A DNA stretch of 64,000 bases from Nemania diffusa (taxonomy: Eukaryota > Ascomycota > Sordariomycetes > Xylariales > Xylariaceae): the NCBI GenBank assembly GCA_038501195.1, contig JBBPUQ010000010.1, positions 947,501-1,011,500 on the forward strand, written 5' to 3'. The notes under the pieces were generated by a model. That model did no database searches. It saw only the letters and a list, made by a program, of their open reading frames with translations, and had not been told where the DNA came from. Shown piece by piece: positions 47,611 through 61,319 of this stretch. The position numbers and the translations under genes were made by a program. Numbering within the stretch: the stretch's first letter is position 1; the number at the start of each line of letters is the position of its first letter.

Positions 47611-49482
47611 ATGCCCATCGTTCCAGGGACGTACTGGGACTTGCTAGAGCGCAACACACCTCCCGTAAAACGCCGCGCGACACATGCAAAGGCGCGCACA
47701 GGCTGTCTGACCTGCAAGAAACGAAAGGTGAAGTGTGACGAGGCCAAGCCTGCCTGCACGCGATGTGTCAAGTCCGGCCACAGATGCGCAGGGTACCTAG
47801 ACCCGACCGATCTGCAGTCCGGCAGCCGTACGGCCAGCTCCTCCAATAGCGGCGGCTCAAAGCATCTCGACGGAGCCATCCCGGCGCATCCGGTGCTCCG
47901 GCCAAAGCCGCACCCGGGTGCCGCGGGCTCGGGCGCGGAGCGGCGCATAGTAAACCTCACACGTGCGTCTCTCACGCCGGCATATCTCGACGTGCGAGAC
48001 GCACTGTATTTCGAGCGCTTCAAATGCCAGGTCCTCGCCGACCTGGGCGCGTGGTGCGGAGCCGAGTACTGGCGGCACACCATCTTGCGTGAGATCTTAG
48101 TCGATAAGACGGTGCAGCACGCGGCGCTCGGGGCCGCCGCCATGCTCATGGACATCGAGCAGCAGCAGCACGAGCACATACCGTGGCAGCAGCCTTCGGA
48201 TAAAAGAGACTTCTCATCGTTGCAGGCCGCGGTAGAAGTAGAAGATCGCACGCCGACGCCCCGAGCAGCAGCCGTAGACGCAAGCGGCAAACCGCCACCG
48301 GTCCTCCCCCTCTCCAACACCAACCCGCACGGCAAAGCCGCGCTGCGCCACTACACGGCCGCGCTGGGCCTCTGCCGCCGCTCGCTCGCGGCGTCCGGCG
48401 TGACGGCCGCGACGGCGCGCTCGAGCCTGACCGCGACCTTCTTCTTCGCCGTCTTCGAGCTCGTGCAGGGCAACGTCGGCGAGGCCGACCGGCTGCTCGC
48501 CAACGGCGTCTCGCTCCTCGACGACGCGCTCGCGCGGACGAATCCCGACGGCTCCCCCGCGCTCGTGCCGGACAGCGAGCTCCGCGAGATCCAGCTCGCC
48601 TTCGATCGCATGCGCGTGACGTGGGGTCTGTGTCCGTACTTCGGGGGCGACGCGCACGCCGAGTGTGCAGACGCGACAGCGGTGATTAGGGCGTCCTCCG
48701 GCATCCGGCACTTCGAGCTGCCCTCACCCGACGCCTCCGTGCGCACGAAGCAGGTCTTCTGGAACGCCTTCTCGAGCGACTTCGGGCAGTTCATGGTCAG
48801 CGTGCAGGGCCACGGCATCGCGGCATCGCGAGGCGCCAGCCTTCCTGCGCTCCTGGCGCGCCGGAAGCACTACCTGACCCAGCTGCGCCACTGGCTGCCC
48901 ATCCTCTCGGACCTCTGCGCGCAGAGCCCCGAGTCCGCCCTCCTCTGCACGACGAAAGTGTACGCGCAGACGGCCATCGTCTTCCTGAACTGCTTCCTCG
49001 ACGCCTCGGACCTCGCCTACGACGCCTACCTGCCCGTGTTCCGGGACATCGTCGCCACGTACCAGCGGCTGCTGCCGGAGGAGGCGGAGGCGGAAGCAGA
49101 GGAGGCCCAGAAGCACCACGGCGGCGGCGGCCACCTCCGTCTCACGCTCGACGTCGACCTCTTCCACATCATCACCTTCACCGTGAGCAAGTGCCGCGAC
49201 CGCGAGACGCGCGCCCTCGCCCTGCGCGTCTTCGACCGCATGACGCGGCGCCAGGCGCTGTGGACGAACCCGAGCCTGCTGGCGGCGCTCCGGGCGCTCG
49301 CGGATCTCGAGGACCGAGGCCGCGACCCCGGCGGTTTCGTGCCGGCCTCGGCGCGGTACCGCTACGTCCACTCGGAATGGGACTTTGAGCAGCGCCGGAT
49401 GATAGCGGTATTTGTGCCCGCGTTGCCCATAGCGAAAGGGTCGAGTGACATATCCACAATACGAATACCTATCAAGTTCTAG
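47611..49482 (+). CDS. Zn2Cys6 fungal transcription factor, 623 aa
   Basis: A single exon. Residues 32-59 form the binuclear zinc cluster with spacing CX2CX6CX6CX2CX6C (Cys 32, 35, 42, 49, 52, 59; core [11 protein letters not shown]), preceded by a basic stretch. A Ser/Gly linker follows. The rest is helical and resembles the fungal-specific factor region II (DUF3468-type) seen in C6 regulators, with [13 protein letters not shown] and [21 protein letters not shown]. It should act in the nucleus on CGG-type sites. There is no coiled coil directly after the cluster, so the binding mode is open. The gene is GC-rich, giving long spurious antisense frames. Its tail faces the tail of the ABC transporter. 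Confidence 0.92.
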   Translation: MPIVPGTYWDLLERNTPPVKRRATHAKARTGCLTCKKRKVKCDEAKPACTRCVKSGHRCAGYLDPTDLQSGSRTASSSNSGGSKHLDGAIPAHPVLRPKPHPGAAGSGAERRIVNLTRASLTPAYLDVRDALYFERFKCQVLADLGAWCGAEYWRHTILREILVDKTVQHAALGAAAMLMDIEQQQHEHIPWQQPSDKRDFSSLQAAVEVEDRTPTPRAAAVDASGKPPPVLPLSNTNPHGKAALRHYTAALGLCRRSLAASGVTAATARSSLTATFFFAVFELVQGNVGEADRLLANGVSLLDDALARTNPDGSPALVPDSELREIQLAFDRMRVTWGLCPYFGGDAHAECADATAVIRASSGIRHFELPSPDASVRTKQVFWNAFSSDFGQFMVSVQGHGIAASRGASLPALLARRKHYLTQLRHWLPILSDLCAQSPESALLCTTKVYAQTAIVFLNCFLDASDLAYDAYLPVFRDIVATYQRLLPEEAEAEAEEAQKHHGGGGHLRLTLDVDLFHIITFTVSKCRDRETRALALRVFDRMTRRQALWTNPSLLAALRALADLEDRGRDPGGFVPASARYRYVHSEWDFEQRRMIAVFVPALPIAKGSSDISTIRIPIKF

Positions 49483-49988
49483 GGTTGTGGTGTAAAATAG
49501 CATGTAATTAGTAGTTGTATTCCTACCCCGAAAACTCCAATTATTAATAGAGGTCATCCAAATAACAAAGTATAGTACTACATAGAGATCCACTATTCTC
49601 GCAGATATATGTGTCATCAGTGCCTTTTACCAATGAATACCAATGAATAAGCAGATCACATGGCTATAGCGTAGCTTCACACTTACGCTGTACATGAAAA
49701 AAAGACAAAAAAATCAAGTAGGCTAAGTACGTCACAGATGAGGCTTTAGGTAATTCACAGTGATGTTTAATGCTTGTGCATGTTGGAAAACGTACTAACT
49801 TTTTTACAATGCTGGCAGGAATGGACAATGCAAGCAGCTGACAACGCCAAGCCTCTGTCCACCACTAATCAACCAAACACCAAGTACCATATAATGAAAA
49901 CCAATATGTGCAGTGTATAAAGTTATTCAGCGCACCTGCCTGCGAGTTTGCATTCTGCTCCACAGGATAGACATGTTTCCACGTCTTT
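49483..49988. other. Convergent 3' intergenic region
   Basis: AT-rich spacer between the tails of the transcription factor and the ABC transporter. Nothing else recognised. Confidence 0.5.
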
Positions 49989-52900
49989 CTACTCATCATC
50001 CACGAGTCGCTTATCGTCCCATGCTTTCTTTGCAGCCTTTTGCAGGCTATCTAAGTCGCCGCTCATTTCACACATGCTCCTAAAAGTCCCAGTCTTCTTC
50101 TCTAGCAGCTCGTGGGGGTGGTCGTATTCAACAACCGCCCCATGGTCTAGGACCAACACCTTGTCGTAGTCGACAATAGTGGCAAGGCGATGCGCTATGG
50201 TAATAATGGTTGTGTCTAATTCTCGAATCGTCTCTTGAATCTTAGAGTCGGTATTGTAGTCAATTGATGCTGTGGCCTCGTCCATGACAAGAACTTTCGG
50301 GGCTTTGAGCATGGCACGAGCGAGACAAAGAAGCTGCCGCTGGCCTTGAGAGAGATTCGAGCCAGATTCTGCGACAGGTGATGAAAGGTCAAGGAATATG
50401 TTCTTGTTAGTGGCACTCGGTGTGGAGGCCCCTGTTGCTATCTGGTCATCGGGATCAGCGCTCGTGAGTTCTTCGACCGGTGTCGCCAGCGGGAATACAA
50501 CCATGGATTCAGATGTGCCGATTAGATGCACTTTCCTAAGAGCGGAAAATATCTCTTCATCTGTGTACAAGTCGAACGGGTCTAGGTTGCTTCGAATGGT
50601 GCCGGTGAATAGGGTGGGATCCTGAGGTACAATCGTAATTGCCTGCCTGAGATCTTGAAGACCAATCATACCAACATCGACATCATCAATCAATATTTTG
50701 CCTGCTTCCGCTTCAAGTGCACGGAAAAGTGCGAGTGTGAGAGAACTTTTCCCAGCACCGGTTCGACCCACGATGCCAACCTTTTGTCGAGGCTCAATCT
50801 TGAAGGTAACTTCTTTCAAGACCGGATCTAACTCTTTTCGGTACCTCGTAGAGTAGCCGATGAATTCGACACTGCCATGAGCGGGCCAATTCGAAGGGGG
50901 TCGATTCTGCTCATTAATTGCGGCTGATTCTTGTTCGACGTCAAGGTATTCTTTAACCCTTTCTACAGAGTTCATATTCTGCTCATTCATGGCATACAAT
51001 CTAATGAGCCAGAGTATGTTCTCGGAAAAGCCAATAGCATAGCTCAAAGATAGACCGGCAGAGCCAGGATCAATCTTTCCAATGCTGATAATGACGAACA
51101 CGCCGGCAAAGAAAGCGACCAGATCACCAAGAACATCCGTCCGGAACGAGAGCCACCTGTTAGCGCCCCACAAGAAGATAAATGGACGTGATTGTTTGTT
51201 GATCCTTGCGAGATTGTCGCGAATGAAACGCCGTTCGTCGCCATAAGCGCGGATGGTTGTCACCCCCGATAGCGTCTCGCCAAACTGCTGGAAGAGGGGG
51301 CTTCGATTAACCGACTCAAGTCGTTTCAGATCGCGGGAGGCCCGAAGATAGAACATCGCGACAAAGACGAATAGCGCAGTAATGAAGATAGCAGCGATAA
51401 GGAAACCAGGGGTAATAGCTGCGATCAGTGCGACGGTAATGACAATGCCCATAGCACAAGTCATAACACCAATCGCAACACCAGCTACCTCCTGGTCGAT
51501 AGCTTCAAGGTCTTTGCTAAACCGGTTCATCAGCTGCCCAAGAGGTGTTACATCAAAGAACTTGAACTTCGCCCGAGAGACTGCCGTCATCAATCGCTTA
51601 TGTAGTTTCCACGACGCGGTAAGAGATCCAAAGAATAGCCACAAGTCTCGCACCAAAGCCAGGAGCGCACCCGCAAGGCCTATCAGGGCAAGAATAATAA
51701 GGTAGTAATCCACATTTACTTCTGGGACATCCATTGTCGAATAATCTGGGGATGGTCCGAACATGCCGACTGCAGTATCCTTTGCATACTGCGCGATGGA
51801 GGCAAAGTGAGAACGGGAAACCGAGACACTGATAGAGGCTTGTGACGTAACGCTGAACTGCATGGGCGAGACTGCTTCAATCCCCGATACGTATTGATTT
51901 GCCCATTCTTTGATCCAGATATTTGAAGCAACGCCACTAAGCTGCTGTGTAGTGAATACGACGATGGCAACCGCCCAGAACCACCAGCGGCCCATGGCGC
52001 TAAGGTAGAGTTTCATAACAGGCCACTTGACCGCACCAGTAGCTTTATCCTCTCGCATGGCATCTTGTTTCTGCGTAGATTTTTTCGGGGCAGGGTTTCC
52101 ATTAGCACCCTCGTCCACTGCATCATTAATCAAAGTATCCCCGCTCTCTTCGCCGACGCTAGAGGGAACTCGGGACGGGACGCGAGACACTGGCTGAGAG
52201 CCTGGCCGGGACTTGTTTCGGATTTCCTCCCCTAACTTGCCTGATTCGATAACCTCGGGAGAAGGACCCTGAGTGGCTACCCTGCCATTATCCAACAGCA
52301 CCACATAGTCAGACTGAGGAACACAAAGCGTCGTGTTGTGTGTGACAAGGATGCATGTCCTTCCTTCCATCAATTCACCCTTGATGCAGTTACTGAAAAT
52401 CCACTTAGCAGTGTGGGAGTCAACAGCACTAAGACAATCATCAAGGAGTAGATGCTGCGAGTTTGAGTATACGGCCCGGGCCAGAGAAATTCGCTGTTTT
52501 TGACCTCCGGATAAGGTTATACCATTTTCTCCGACTAGAGTCTCGTCGCCGTTATCCAAAATCTCCAAATCTCGCACCAAGGCGCAAGCTACCAACACTT
52601 TTTTATACCTCTCTTCATCATATGTGGACGAAAATAGTATGTTGTCTCTGATACTAGCATTGACTAACCAGGCGGTTTGAGCAACGTAGGCACAAGTATC
52701 AGCCAATCCCGTGGCGGAAGGACAAACATCCTCTCGGCTGCGACCACCAGGGAGAAACACTTTCCCCTTCATCAGCGTCATCTCGCCGAGGAGCGCCATC
52801 AACATAGACGTCTTGCCAGAGCCCGTAGGGCCCCCAATAATATTGAGCTTCCCAATTTTGAAGTCAATATTCAACTCCATGAGGCGGAACGCTACGGATC

Positions 52901-55164
52901 CATCAGCAGCAACAGCGTTCTTGCTGCCCCAGATGAAAGTGGCATCACGGAAGCCTATCACCTTGCGTCCTTCCTCATCCATATTGTCTTGTCCCAGTTG
53001 CTGGTATTTCTCGGTCTCGTATTCCATTAGAAACTCCTCGACACGATCAACAGAGACCTTGGCTTCTTGAACATGCGCAAGCATGTCCCCTAGCTGATCT
53101 AAAGGAATTCTTAAAAGAAGGAAGAGCGAGATAGCCGTGAAGGCAATAGAGGGGTATAAAGGTTTCCGTTCAATCTTGGTGTACATCAAGAAAGAGAAGA
53201 AGGTAATTAGTATTGGCACCGTGTTCCAAATAGCAACAGCTAAGGCCCAAACAATGTACCGATTTCTCAATGCCTTAAGTTCAGCCCTCCGTTTCTCGTC
53301 AACGATGTCGCCGAAACGACCTTCCCAAGCGAAATATTTAATGATTCGAATATTCTGAAGTATCTCGTTGGTAGTATGGATCCGCTTGTCAGTAGCAGCC
53401 ATGATCTTCTTTTGAGTGTAATTGAAGCCTTTGGCAAGAAAGATGTTGATTGGTAGTAGCAGAGCCATTACAATGAGTCCAGGAATGGCACTAAGACCCA
53501 TAACCTGCCACAAGAGGGCAATCGACACGAAAAGCATCGTCGGTGCAGAAGCCAGCAGAAAATGCAGATATGATGTACACTCGGATATCTTGAAGCTGTC
53601 AACGGACATCAAATTAATAATTGTTCCTAAGTTAGCTTGTTCATCATTACCCTTAGTCGCATCTTTTGTGCCAGCATCGTTCTCTAACGATTTCTTCTCG
53701 TCTTTCTTCCCGAGGCCAAGAAACCTCTTCAGTCGCTGAAACTTAGTTTTCTTCATATCCTCTCCATCAGTGTTGCCAAGAACTGTATGTGCACCACTGG
53801 CCGCTTTGCGCCGGAGAGCTTTAGCATATATTTCTCCTATGATGATAGCCCGAATGCGGATACAAATCTTTCTCCCTATCCACAATGCCTGATTGTCGCT
53901 AATAGACCGAAGGATATCGGCCACAGGAAGCAGGATCACCAAGAGCCACAGAACGTTCCTGGGTGCCATTTGCGGCGTTTCGACATATTGGAGAATAGCC
54001 CTAAGTAGGAGAGTCGGCGCAAAAGCGAGAAATCCAGAAAAAACAGCCCAAAGACATTGTGCGATTAGCATGCCTTTGAAATACTTGGCCAAATGAAGAG
54101 CCAGTGATGTTGTCTTTTTGACCTGGCGGTAGTGATCGAGGATAACCGCAGCCTTATCACGCGGGATCAAGTTCCATACCTTGTCCATCTCAAGGGGCTC
54201 CTTGTATCCTTGCCAGAGAATGGGGTCAACCCAGGAAAATGTTGCGAGAGAAAAGAGAGAGGCCAGTGGCTCTCGCGACGGTTCAAGGTCATCTTCCCAC
54301 TCCAGAAGTACCGTCTTATTCCCCTTTCTAGTAGTTAAGGCGATGCCGAATAGTAAAGTAGTCAGAGAGAACTCAACCACGATCAGGATCTGAGTCAACC
54401 GGGAACTCGGATTTATAATAACAGACCTGAATAGAACCACACTAAACAGCCATTGGAGACCATAAATGGTAGCTGTGTGGTTCCATAAGCGAGGAACACG
54501 CCAGACTGTGTTTCTTAAAAATGAACGCAAAGCAACAAGCGCTAGTACGTAGACCCAGATCAACAGGCCGGTAATAGCGGCAATGCGACCACGACCAGCA
54601 TATGTTTCAGTGATAAGCGCGATGATATTGACAAGTATGAGGCCGCAGAGGGAGGCTTCTTCGACAATAACGACGGCGTGTTGGGCGGGTGGGCTATCGG
54701 CTTGGACGATGGAGCCCTTGGTAGTTGTTTTGACGAGCGCAAGGCGACCGCCGGCACCGGTGTGGATCGACAGGTCATCATCTTCATCGGTACTCAGTGC
54801 GCCGTCCTCCTGCGGTGGAATACCCGTGTGATCGTCGGGCTGGGTGATTCGGTCATATCCGTGGGGGTGTTTTAACTTGACTTTACGGTGTATTATCTGG
54901 GCAGTAAGAAGAAGGAAGGAAGCGCATATTATGATTAGAGGGAATAGGATTTTGAGGTAGCTATTACGCAGATAGTAAACATCAGTAAGAAGTCGAGATA
55001 TAGTAAATTTCGCTAGCTCTGTCGCAAGATGATATCGAGCTAAGGGGCAACCGAGTAGCTGATAAAGCAAGCACGCAATTGAAGGGGACAACTTACTCGG
55101 ACTGAAAACATGTGGTGAAGTCGTCGACCTGCCACACTGGCCACGAACAGGAGGCAAAGCTCAT
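49989..55164 (-). CDS. ABCC-type (MRP) full-length ABC transporter, 1,679 aa
   Basis: Exon 1 is 55164-55097 and encodes MSFASCSWPVWQVDD, the usual ABCC N-terminus; a 136-nt intron (GTAAGT donor, AATAG acceptor) leads to exon 2, 54960-49989. The order is TMD0, TMD1, NBD1, TMD2, NBD2. NBD1 (about residue 730) has Walker A GPTGSGKTS, signature LSGGQKQR and a Walker B ending LLLDDCLSAVD, where Asp replaces the catalytic Glu. NBD2 (about 1,420) has GRTGAGKSS, a signature LSQGQRQ and a complete VLVMDEATAS. One degenerate and one canonical ATP site is normal for ABCC proteins. The closest group by layout is the yeast vacuolar Ybt1/Vmr1 type. Likely substrates are conjugates, bile-acid-like compounds or xenobiotics; none is assigned. 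Confidence 0.93.
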
Positions 55165-58100
55165 GTTGTTGGGCCCAGAGCCTGAGGTCCTGGTCCTATC
55201 CTGTTGAACAACCCAGCAGGCTTCACCTCACCTCGAGGGGCGTCGACTCCAATAACCGGAAACCCCGCCCAGCGTGTTGATTATATCAGCAGAGTCACCA
55301 GGTAGATTGCTGTACAATGCTCCGGAGGTCGGGCGGGATAAACGCAACTGAAGTTCTGCAGTGCACACAACAACTTGTGCACATGCACCTTTGAATGTGG
55401 TTGGTAGGTTGTATAAGGTAGAGATATAGATTACCTCTTTATAGTAGGCACCTATGTAGCTGTCAAGGAAAGACAACTGGTAGTAGCAGTGGTCAACGAA
55501 AGCTCGACAGGACAAGAGGTAGGTAGGAAACCTTGAATAGAAAAGAGCAAGGACGTCGGTCATTTTAGCGATCAATCATCGCCTACTGCGACCTATACGT
55601 ACATGGGTACGCATGCATGCTTTCTCTTTCAAGGTTAAGTACCTGGGTAGGTACCTACCTGGGCCGTTACTAGTAACTAGCCCCGCTAACAGTTTCTGCA
55701 AGCCAAGTGGGTTTCGACAGCGACATGAATAACCGCCTTCTAGCGTGAGCAAAAAACGTGAGCACTGCACCGTATTGTGCAATCAGTGGGGTTTAACTGG
55801 CAGCATTAGTGTAGGGGATAGTTGCACCGGTTTGGTGTTGTTTTCCCACTCTTAATTGTTAGCAAAACTTCCAAGGTTACCTTAGGTAATCAACTTAACA
55901 CCCCACCTTCGAACAGGTACTTCCGCAGGTACACAGAAAACCTCGACCCCACTATACCCCTGCATCTCCCCATATCTCGCAAGATCGACAGCAGATAGCT
56001 ACCTACCATCTTCAAGTAGATAGTCTATCCTATGTATCTAGGGTAGGTACAACACGAGAGAAATGAAAATCCTTGGACATCATGCTAATGAGCTTGATTT
56101 CTGTGTATGATGTAAGCTCAAGTGCCATTGAAGCGGTATAATGCTCTCTTGAATATGTTACGGCAAGTATAGGTGGTACTACCCTAGGTACAACCGATGC
56201 TTCCTACCGCGCCTACGCTAGGATGTAGGTAGAATACGACGCGTACCTAGATAGGTACCTTACCTACATATGTAGTAGCAGAGCTTCTACCTTACACAAT
56301 TCCCTTTCAGTCTTTGAGGCCACAATTTAGGTATTCAACGTCACCGCTATCTAGCCCAAAATAGCCGAAATACCTACCTATGACTTCACAGGCGGCACTT
56401 TCAGTTAAGTCATCTGATTCAGGTGCCTGAGTCAGATAGTAATCTCGAGGCCTGTACTGACCTTAACAACGGTCATAAAGCTAATAGAGGATGTCCAATT
56501 TCATGGTAGTACTTCACTAACGCTTGCTCACTGCATGATTAGCGGTGAACCTAGCACACTGGGCAGTTTCTGTCAGAATACGCGTCTATGTACAACCTTA
56601 GGTCGGTTAGATAGATCTTATCCGCTATTCCTCTTACCATTGAATGTAGGTCTAGATACCTATGCTAGTTCGCCCACCTTCCGCATCCAGCATTGGTATA
56701 CTCTAGATACAGTATCTATATATGCAGGTAACTGTACAATTACTGATGTCAAGGTATCTCTACCTATGATATAAGATGATATGTAAGTCCCCTTTTCTAG
56801 ATATGCTTGAGCTGCTTCCACCTCAAAGACATACTATAGATAAACGGCATCAGAAAACAAACTAATTACCTATCTACGAACCTACATGCGACTTGTTCAA
56901 TATATTACTATACAAGTACCCATATAGCTTTGCATGCCTGCATAGCCGGCCTGTAAGCTGCAGGCGGCACTTCGGAGCGCACGTTACATTCCTAACCGGA
57001 ACGTATTCATATGGGGTAGTCATAGGCTAGCGACAGATTCACTTGCGGAGAGCACAGATGACCCAAGACACGCATCCGCATGGTTGTAGCTACCTTGCTA
57101 TACCCATTGGTTGTATTTTATTGGCTATATAATGAAGCGCAACTGAAGGAGCGATAAGAGGTCCGCTCTCGGATGCACTTAAATGCATGCTTCAACGGCC
57201 CCTTACCTTGCATAAGAGAGGGCCTACACTAGAAGCTCACCGACTGAGTCGAAACTAATGAAGTGCAAGACTTAACATCACGAGGGGGTTATGCATGCTG
57301 AAGTAAACAATTACATCAGTTATACTAGTGTTTCTCAATTCAGCAACCCGCGTTAATATGTTTATTACCTTAGTAACAATAAACATGAACAACGTCATCT
57401 CGTAGCTCTCAAAAAGAAAAACCCACTCCCTAATATTTTAAAGCTTAGAGTTATATTTAAAGATTTGTTTGTGGTATTGGCTCAAACCTACTACAACCAC
57501 TGTGAATTATTGCTAGAAATACTAAGGTACCGTTGTTTGTATTAGCAGGTATTAAACAGGGAATGCTTATTTATACTGCCTAAACTAACCTTATCGCGCT
57601 ACAGAGGTCAGTCTAGCTTATCCCGTTCTTACTCAGCTTAGATTCTCTTCAAGCAAACATGCATTTCCAGCGAAGTAGAAATGTTTCTTAACTCCAACAA
57701 AGCAGTAAAACCGAAACGAATGTATTTCTGAGTTCTCCACAGGCAACATTCTTGAGCGGAAAGTTGTACTCATACCCATGGTGCTACTGACGTACTCGCA
57801 CAAGGACTAATGCGGCTTTCCGTCCGCCCTTCCACAGGTATTTGAGCACAGCATCAACGCAAATTTCTCGGCCTCGCAGCGCTCTTAGTTAAAATCATGA
57901 GAGCAGGGGTGAGGTGGCAAACTTCAAGAAGCTGGTCTCGAAAACTCTGAACTTTTTATTAGATGTGTCGTGTCACTTGAGCCATTTCAAAGGGGAGTGA
58001 CTCAATTTACCCAAGCCTTCTTAGCCTCCAGCTCTCAGTACCGATTTAAGGTTTAAATATTGATTTGGAGGTAGCTATGAGAATCAGCTTCTGCATCCGC

Positions 58101-59685
58101 CCACGCAAGCCCATTCGGATCTTTCTACTTATAGCTAACTTCCGAAGATTGTCTAGAAAGAGCTTTACCGATCTTCATTGACTGCAAGCTCTTGATGTAT
58201 CTGACCGATCGATACTCTTCCATTCCAAGTATTTTCACGGGCACCCCTGTAAATAGTGCAATGCTTAAAGAAATAGAATTACAAAGCAATCAGAAAGAAG
58301 TAATTCACCTGAGCGCAACATAATATTAAATTTCCCCTCTAATCATGCTAATGAAAGATCCCAAGAAAGGGACCGTAGTTGCAACGACAGGTAGTTCCCT
58401 ATCTTCTTAAGTCAACAAAAGATCGAGGCGAAAGAATACCGATATCGAAGCTATACTAGACAAAAACGCAGAATCGTTCGGTGCGTACGCAGCAGGCAAA
58501 GAGTCTTAAAGCTAGAGCGGGAAGATGCAGAGTCAAAGCAAATAACTACAGATATTAAAAGGATAAGAGTACCTCGGTATCTTATCTCACCAAGCTACCC
58601 TTTAATAGTTCTTTGCTATTATTATGCCCACCCTTCGTTAGAAAAAGTTTGTAACGCTATACTATGACGCTACTGACAAAAGTAAAATATCTTGACTATC
58701 TACAGCTACTATATATATACTGTGGCAGCCTGCCGGATTTTACTGACGTGCCCTTTCTCTGTTGCGTACTCTTGAGAGGCACCCAAAGGGACAGTGTGTT
58801 CTTCAAAGGAGTACCTAGCATTGCATTATATTTGTCGCTGAGTATTAATCATATGCGGTGTTTATTTAAGTCAGAGGCTAGTGATATATAATTGAAGAAA
58901 TCATCACGTAACACCGAACATAATTGCAGCCTTATACTGGAATATGGCTGTATAATTGGAATAGTAATTGTTAAGTTGAGCACTCAATTGATTCCCAAAC
59001 CTTTATTGTCACTGTTACCTAATCCTAACATAAAACATCATGATTCGCATTAAGAGAAATTAATTGCGAATTGTCTTGTAAACAGTAGGCGATCAATTGA
59101 ATCAATTTCAAATGCTTGACTTGACTTTGTACAGGTCCTGGAAGCTGAAGATATTAATAATTGTTCTGGATAACTCTGGGCTTGTGTACCCAATTTATGA
59201 CCTACATTAAACTAACTATATATATCTTTACAGATGATGTTTTCTTGTAGTTAGTAACACTTGCCTATAGCTAATGCACTATGTTGAACATTGCGTTGTT
59301 ATTTCAATGATACCGCCGCACAATAAAGAGGTGTGTTTAGCAAAGGCATCTATTTACCTAGGTATGTAATATGTATAAGCTCACTGGGCCCCTTTTTTAT
59401 ATGAGCTGTAACTACCTAGTGTTGCGCTAGTGGGGCTAGAAGCTTAAGATCACGTGCCGTAGCTTCAGCTCCACCCCATGGCATTGGGGACACATCTTTC
59501 AATTTGGGCAGACAGCTGGCGCTTTGATGCCAGATCTTGTCTCCATTGCCGTTCCTTCTCCTTTCTCCCATACAAAACTTGCGACGGCCTTGATGAACAA
59601 CTGAGGGCATTCGTCGCTCCTCTTGAAGTCCTCTTTTCTTTCTCTGTTTTGTTTCCCTATCACTGGTTCCACAACATTGCCCATC
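55165..59685. other. 4.5-kb gene-poor region
   Basis: No gene supported. The left part (55,600-56,800) is dense in TACCTACCTAGGTA-type motifs; the right part is AT-rich. A 15-bp word identical to the outer end of the MITE at 29,987 occurs at 58777-58791. No tRNA-like B box with a pairing arm was found. Confidence 0.5.
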
Positions 59686-61319
59686 ATGAGCAGCCGTAAG
59701 CCTCCCAAACTCCAATGTGTCTCTGCGGTACCCAGCCTCTATGTGGCTGGCAAAACGGTCGACTTCAAATGCGATGTCGCAATTGCGATTACCATCAACG
59801 TCGCCATCACCATTGAATATTGTAGGCTAACAGCATTTGTGTAGTGCGATTCCTCGACCTGGTGAAGCCCTTTGTGGCATTCCTGCCCGAGGTTCAGCAG
59901 CCTGAGGCTAAGGTCCCCTTCAACCAAAAGTTGATGTGGACAGGACTCACTCTGTTGATCTTCTTGGTCATGAGCCAGATGCCCCTGTACGGCATTGTGT
60001 CCTCCGACACCTCCGATCCCCTATACTGGCTTCGAATGATGATGGCGAGTAATCGTGGAACATTGATGGAGTTGGGTATCACTCCTATCATCTCGTCTGG
60101 CATGGTATTCCAGCTCCTCGCTGGTACCCACATGATCGACGTCAACCTCGACCTCAAGTCTGACCGAGAACTCTACCAAACCGCCCAGAAACTCTTCGCG
60201 TTTATCCTGTCGGCTGGTACCGCCACTGTTTACGTCTTCACGGGTCTCTACGGTCCCCCATCTGAACTCGGTGCTGGTATCGTCTTCCTATTGATTCTCC
60301 AGCTCTTCGTTGCTGGTATGATCGTCATTCTTCTCGATGAGCTCCTGCAGAAGGGGTACGGTCTTGGCAGCGGTATCTCCCTGTTCATTGCTACCAATAT
60401 CTGCGAGTCGATTATGTGGAAGGCTTTCTCTCCGACATCCATCAACACTGGTCGCGGCCCTGAGTTTGAGGGAGCTGTTATCGCCTTGTTCCACCTCTTG
60501 ATGACCTGGCCCAACAAGCAGCGTGCTCTTCAGGAGGCCTTTTATCGCCAGAACCTCCCCAATATCATGAACCTGTTGGCAACTTTGGCTGTTTTTGCCG
60601 CTGTCATCTACCTTCAGGGTTTCCGCGTCGAGATTCCCGTCAAGTCATCTCGCCAACGTGGTGCGCGTGGCTCGTACCCCGTCCGCCTCTTTTACACGTC
60701 GAACATGCCTATTATGCTGCAGTCCGCCCTGTCATCCAACATCTTCCTTATCAGCCAGATGTTGTACTCTCGATTTTCCGAGAACCTCCTTGTCCGCATG
60801 TTCGGTGTCTGGGAAGCTAAGGATGGCTCTGCTCAACTCTCTGCTATCTCTGGTCTCGTCTACTACATGTCCCCCCCTTTGAACTTCCGCGATGCCCTCC
60901 TCGATCCTATCCATACTCTTGTCTACATCGCGTACATGCTCACTGCGTGCGCCATATTCTCCAAGACTTGGATTGAGGTGTCAGGCTCTAGCCCTCGCGA
61001 TGTTGCCAAGCAACTAAAGGACCAAGGTTTAGTTATGGCCGGTCACCGTGACCAAAGCATGTACAAGGAACTCAAGCGTATCATCCCTACCGCTGCCGCT
61101 TTTGGTGGTGCCTGCATTGGTGCTTTATCGGTCGCCAGTGACCTAATGGGCGCTCTTGGCTCTGGTACTGGAACTCTTCTCGCCGTCACGTAAGTTTCTT
61201 TCAATTGGATAAGCCGACAATGATGCAATACTAACAAGAACAGAATCATCTACGGATACTTCGAGATCGCGGCTAAAGAAGGCGACCTGGCCGGCATGAA
61301 GGGTATGATTATGGGTTAA
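59686..61319 (+). CDS. SEC61: Sec61 alpha subunit of the ER protein-conducting channel, 476 aa
   Basis: Exon 1 is only 10 nt (59686-59695, MSS plus one base); a 149-nt intron leads to exon 2 (59845-61189), then a 54-nt intron and exon 3 (61244-61319). The sum is 477 codons and the N-terminus becomes [13 protein letters not shown], as in other eukaryotes. Ten membrane segments are expected. Conserved landmarks include the plug region ([20 protein letters not shown]), [15 protein letters not shown], the loop [36 protein letters not shown] and the end [10 protein letters not shown]. It is the pore of the translocon for secretory and membrane proteins. Sequence and length agree closely with fungal orthologues. 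Confidence 0.97.

Noticed and set aside
48214..49617. Long minus-strand frames opposite the Zn2Cys6 gene
   Set aside because: Composition is that of GC-rich antisense; the plus strand encodes a complete zinc cluster and regulator domain.
54961..55157. Contiguous extension of the ABC transporter frame upstream of 54,960
   Set aside because: It has no ATG start, whereas an intron at 55096-54961 joins an ATG exon with a typical ABCC N-terminus in phase.
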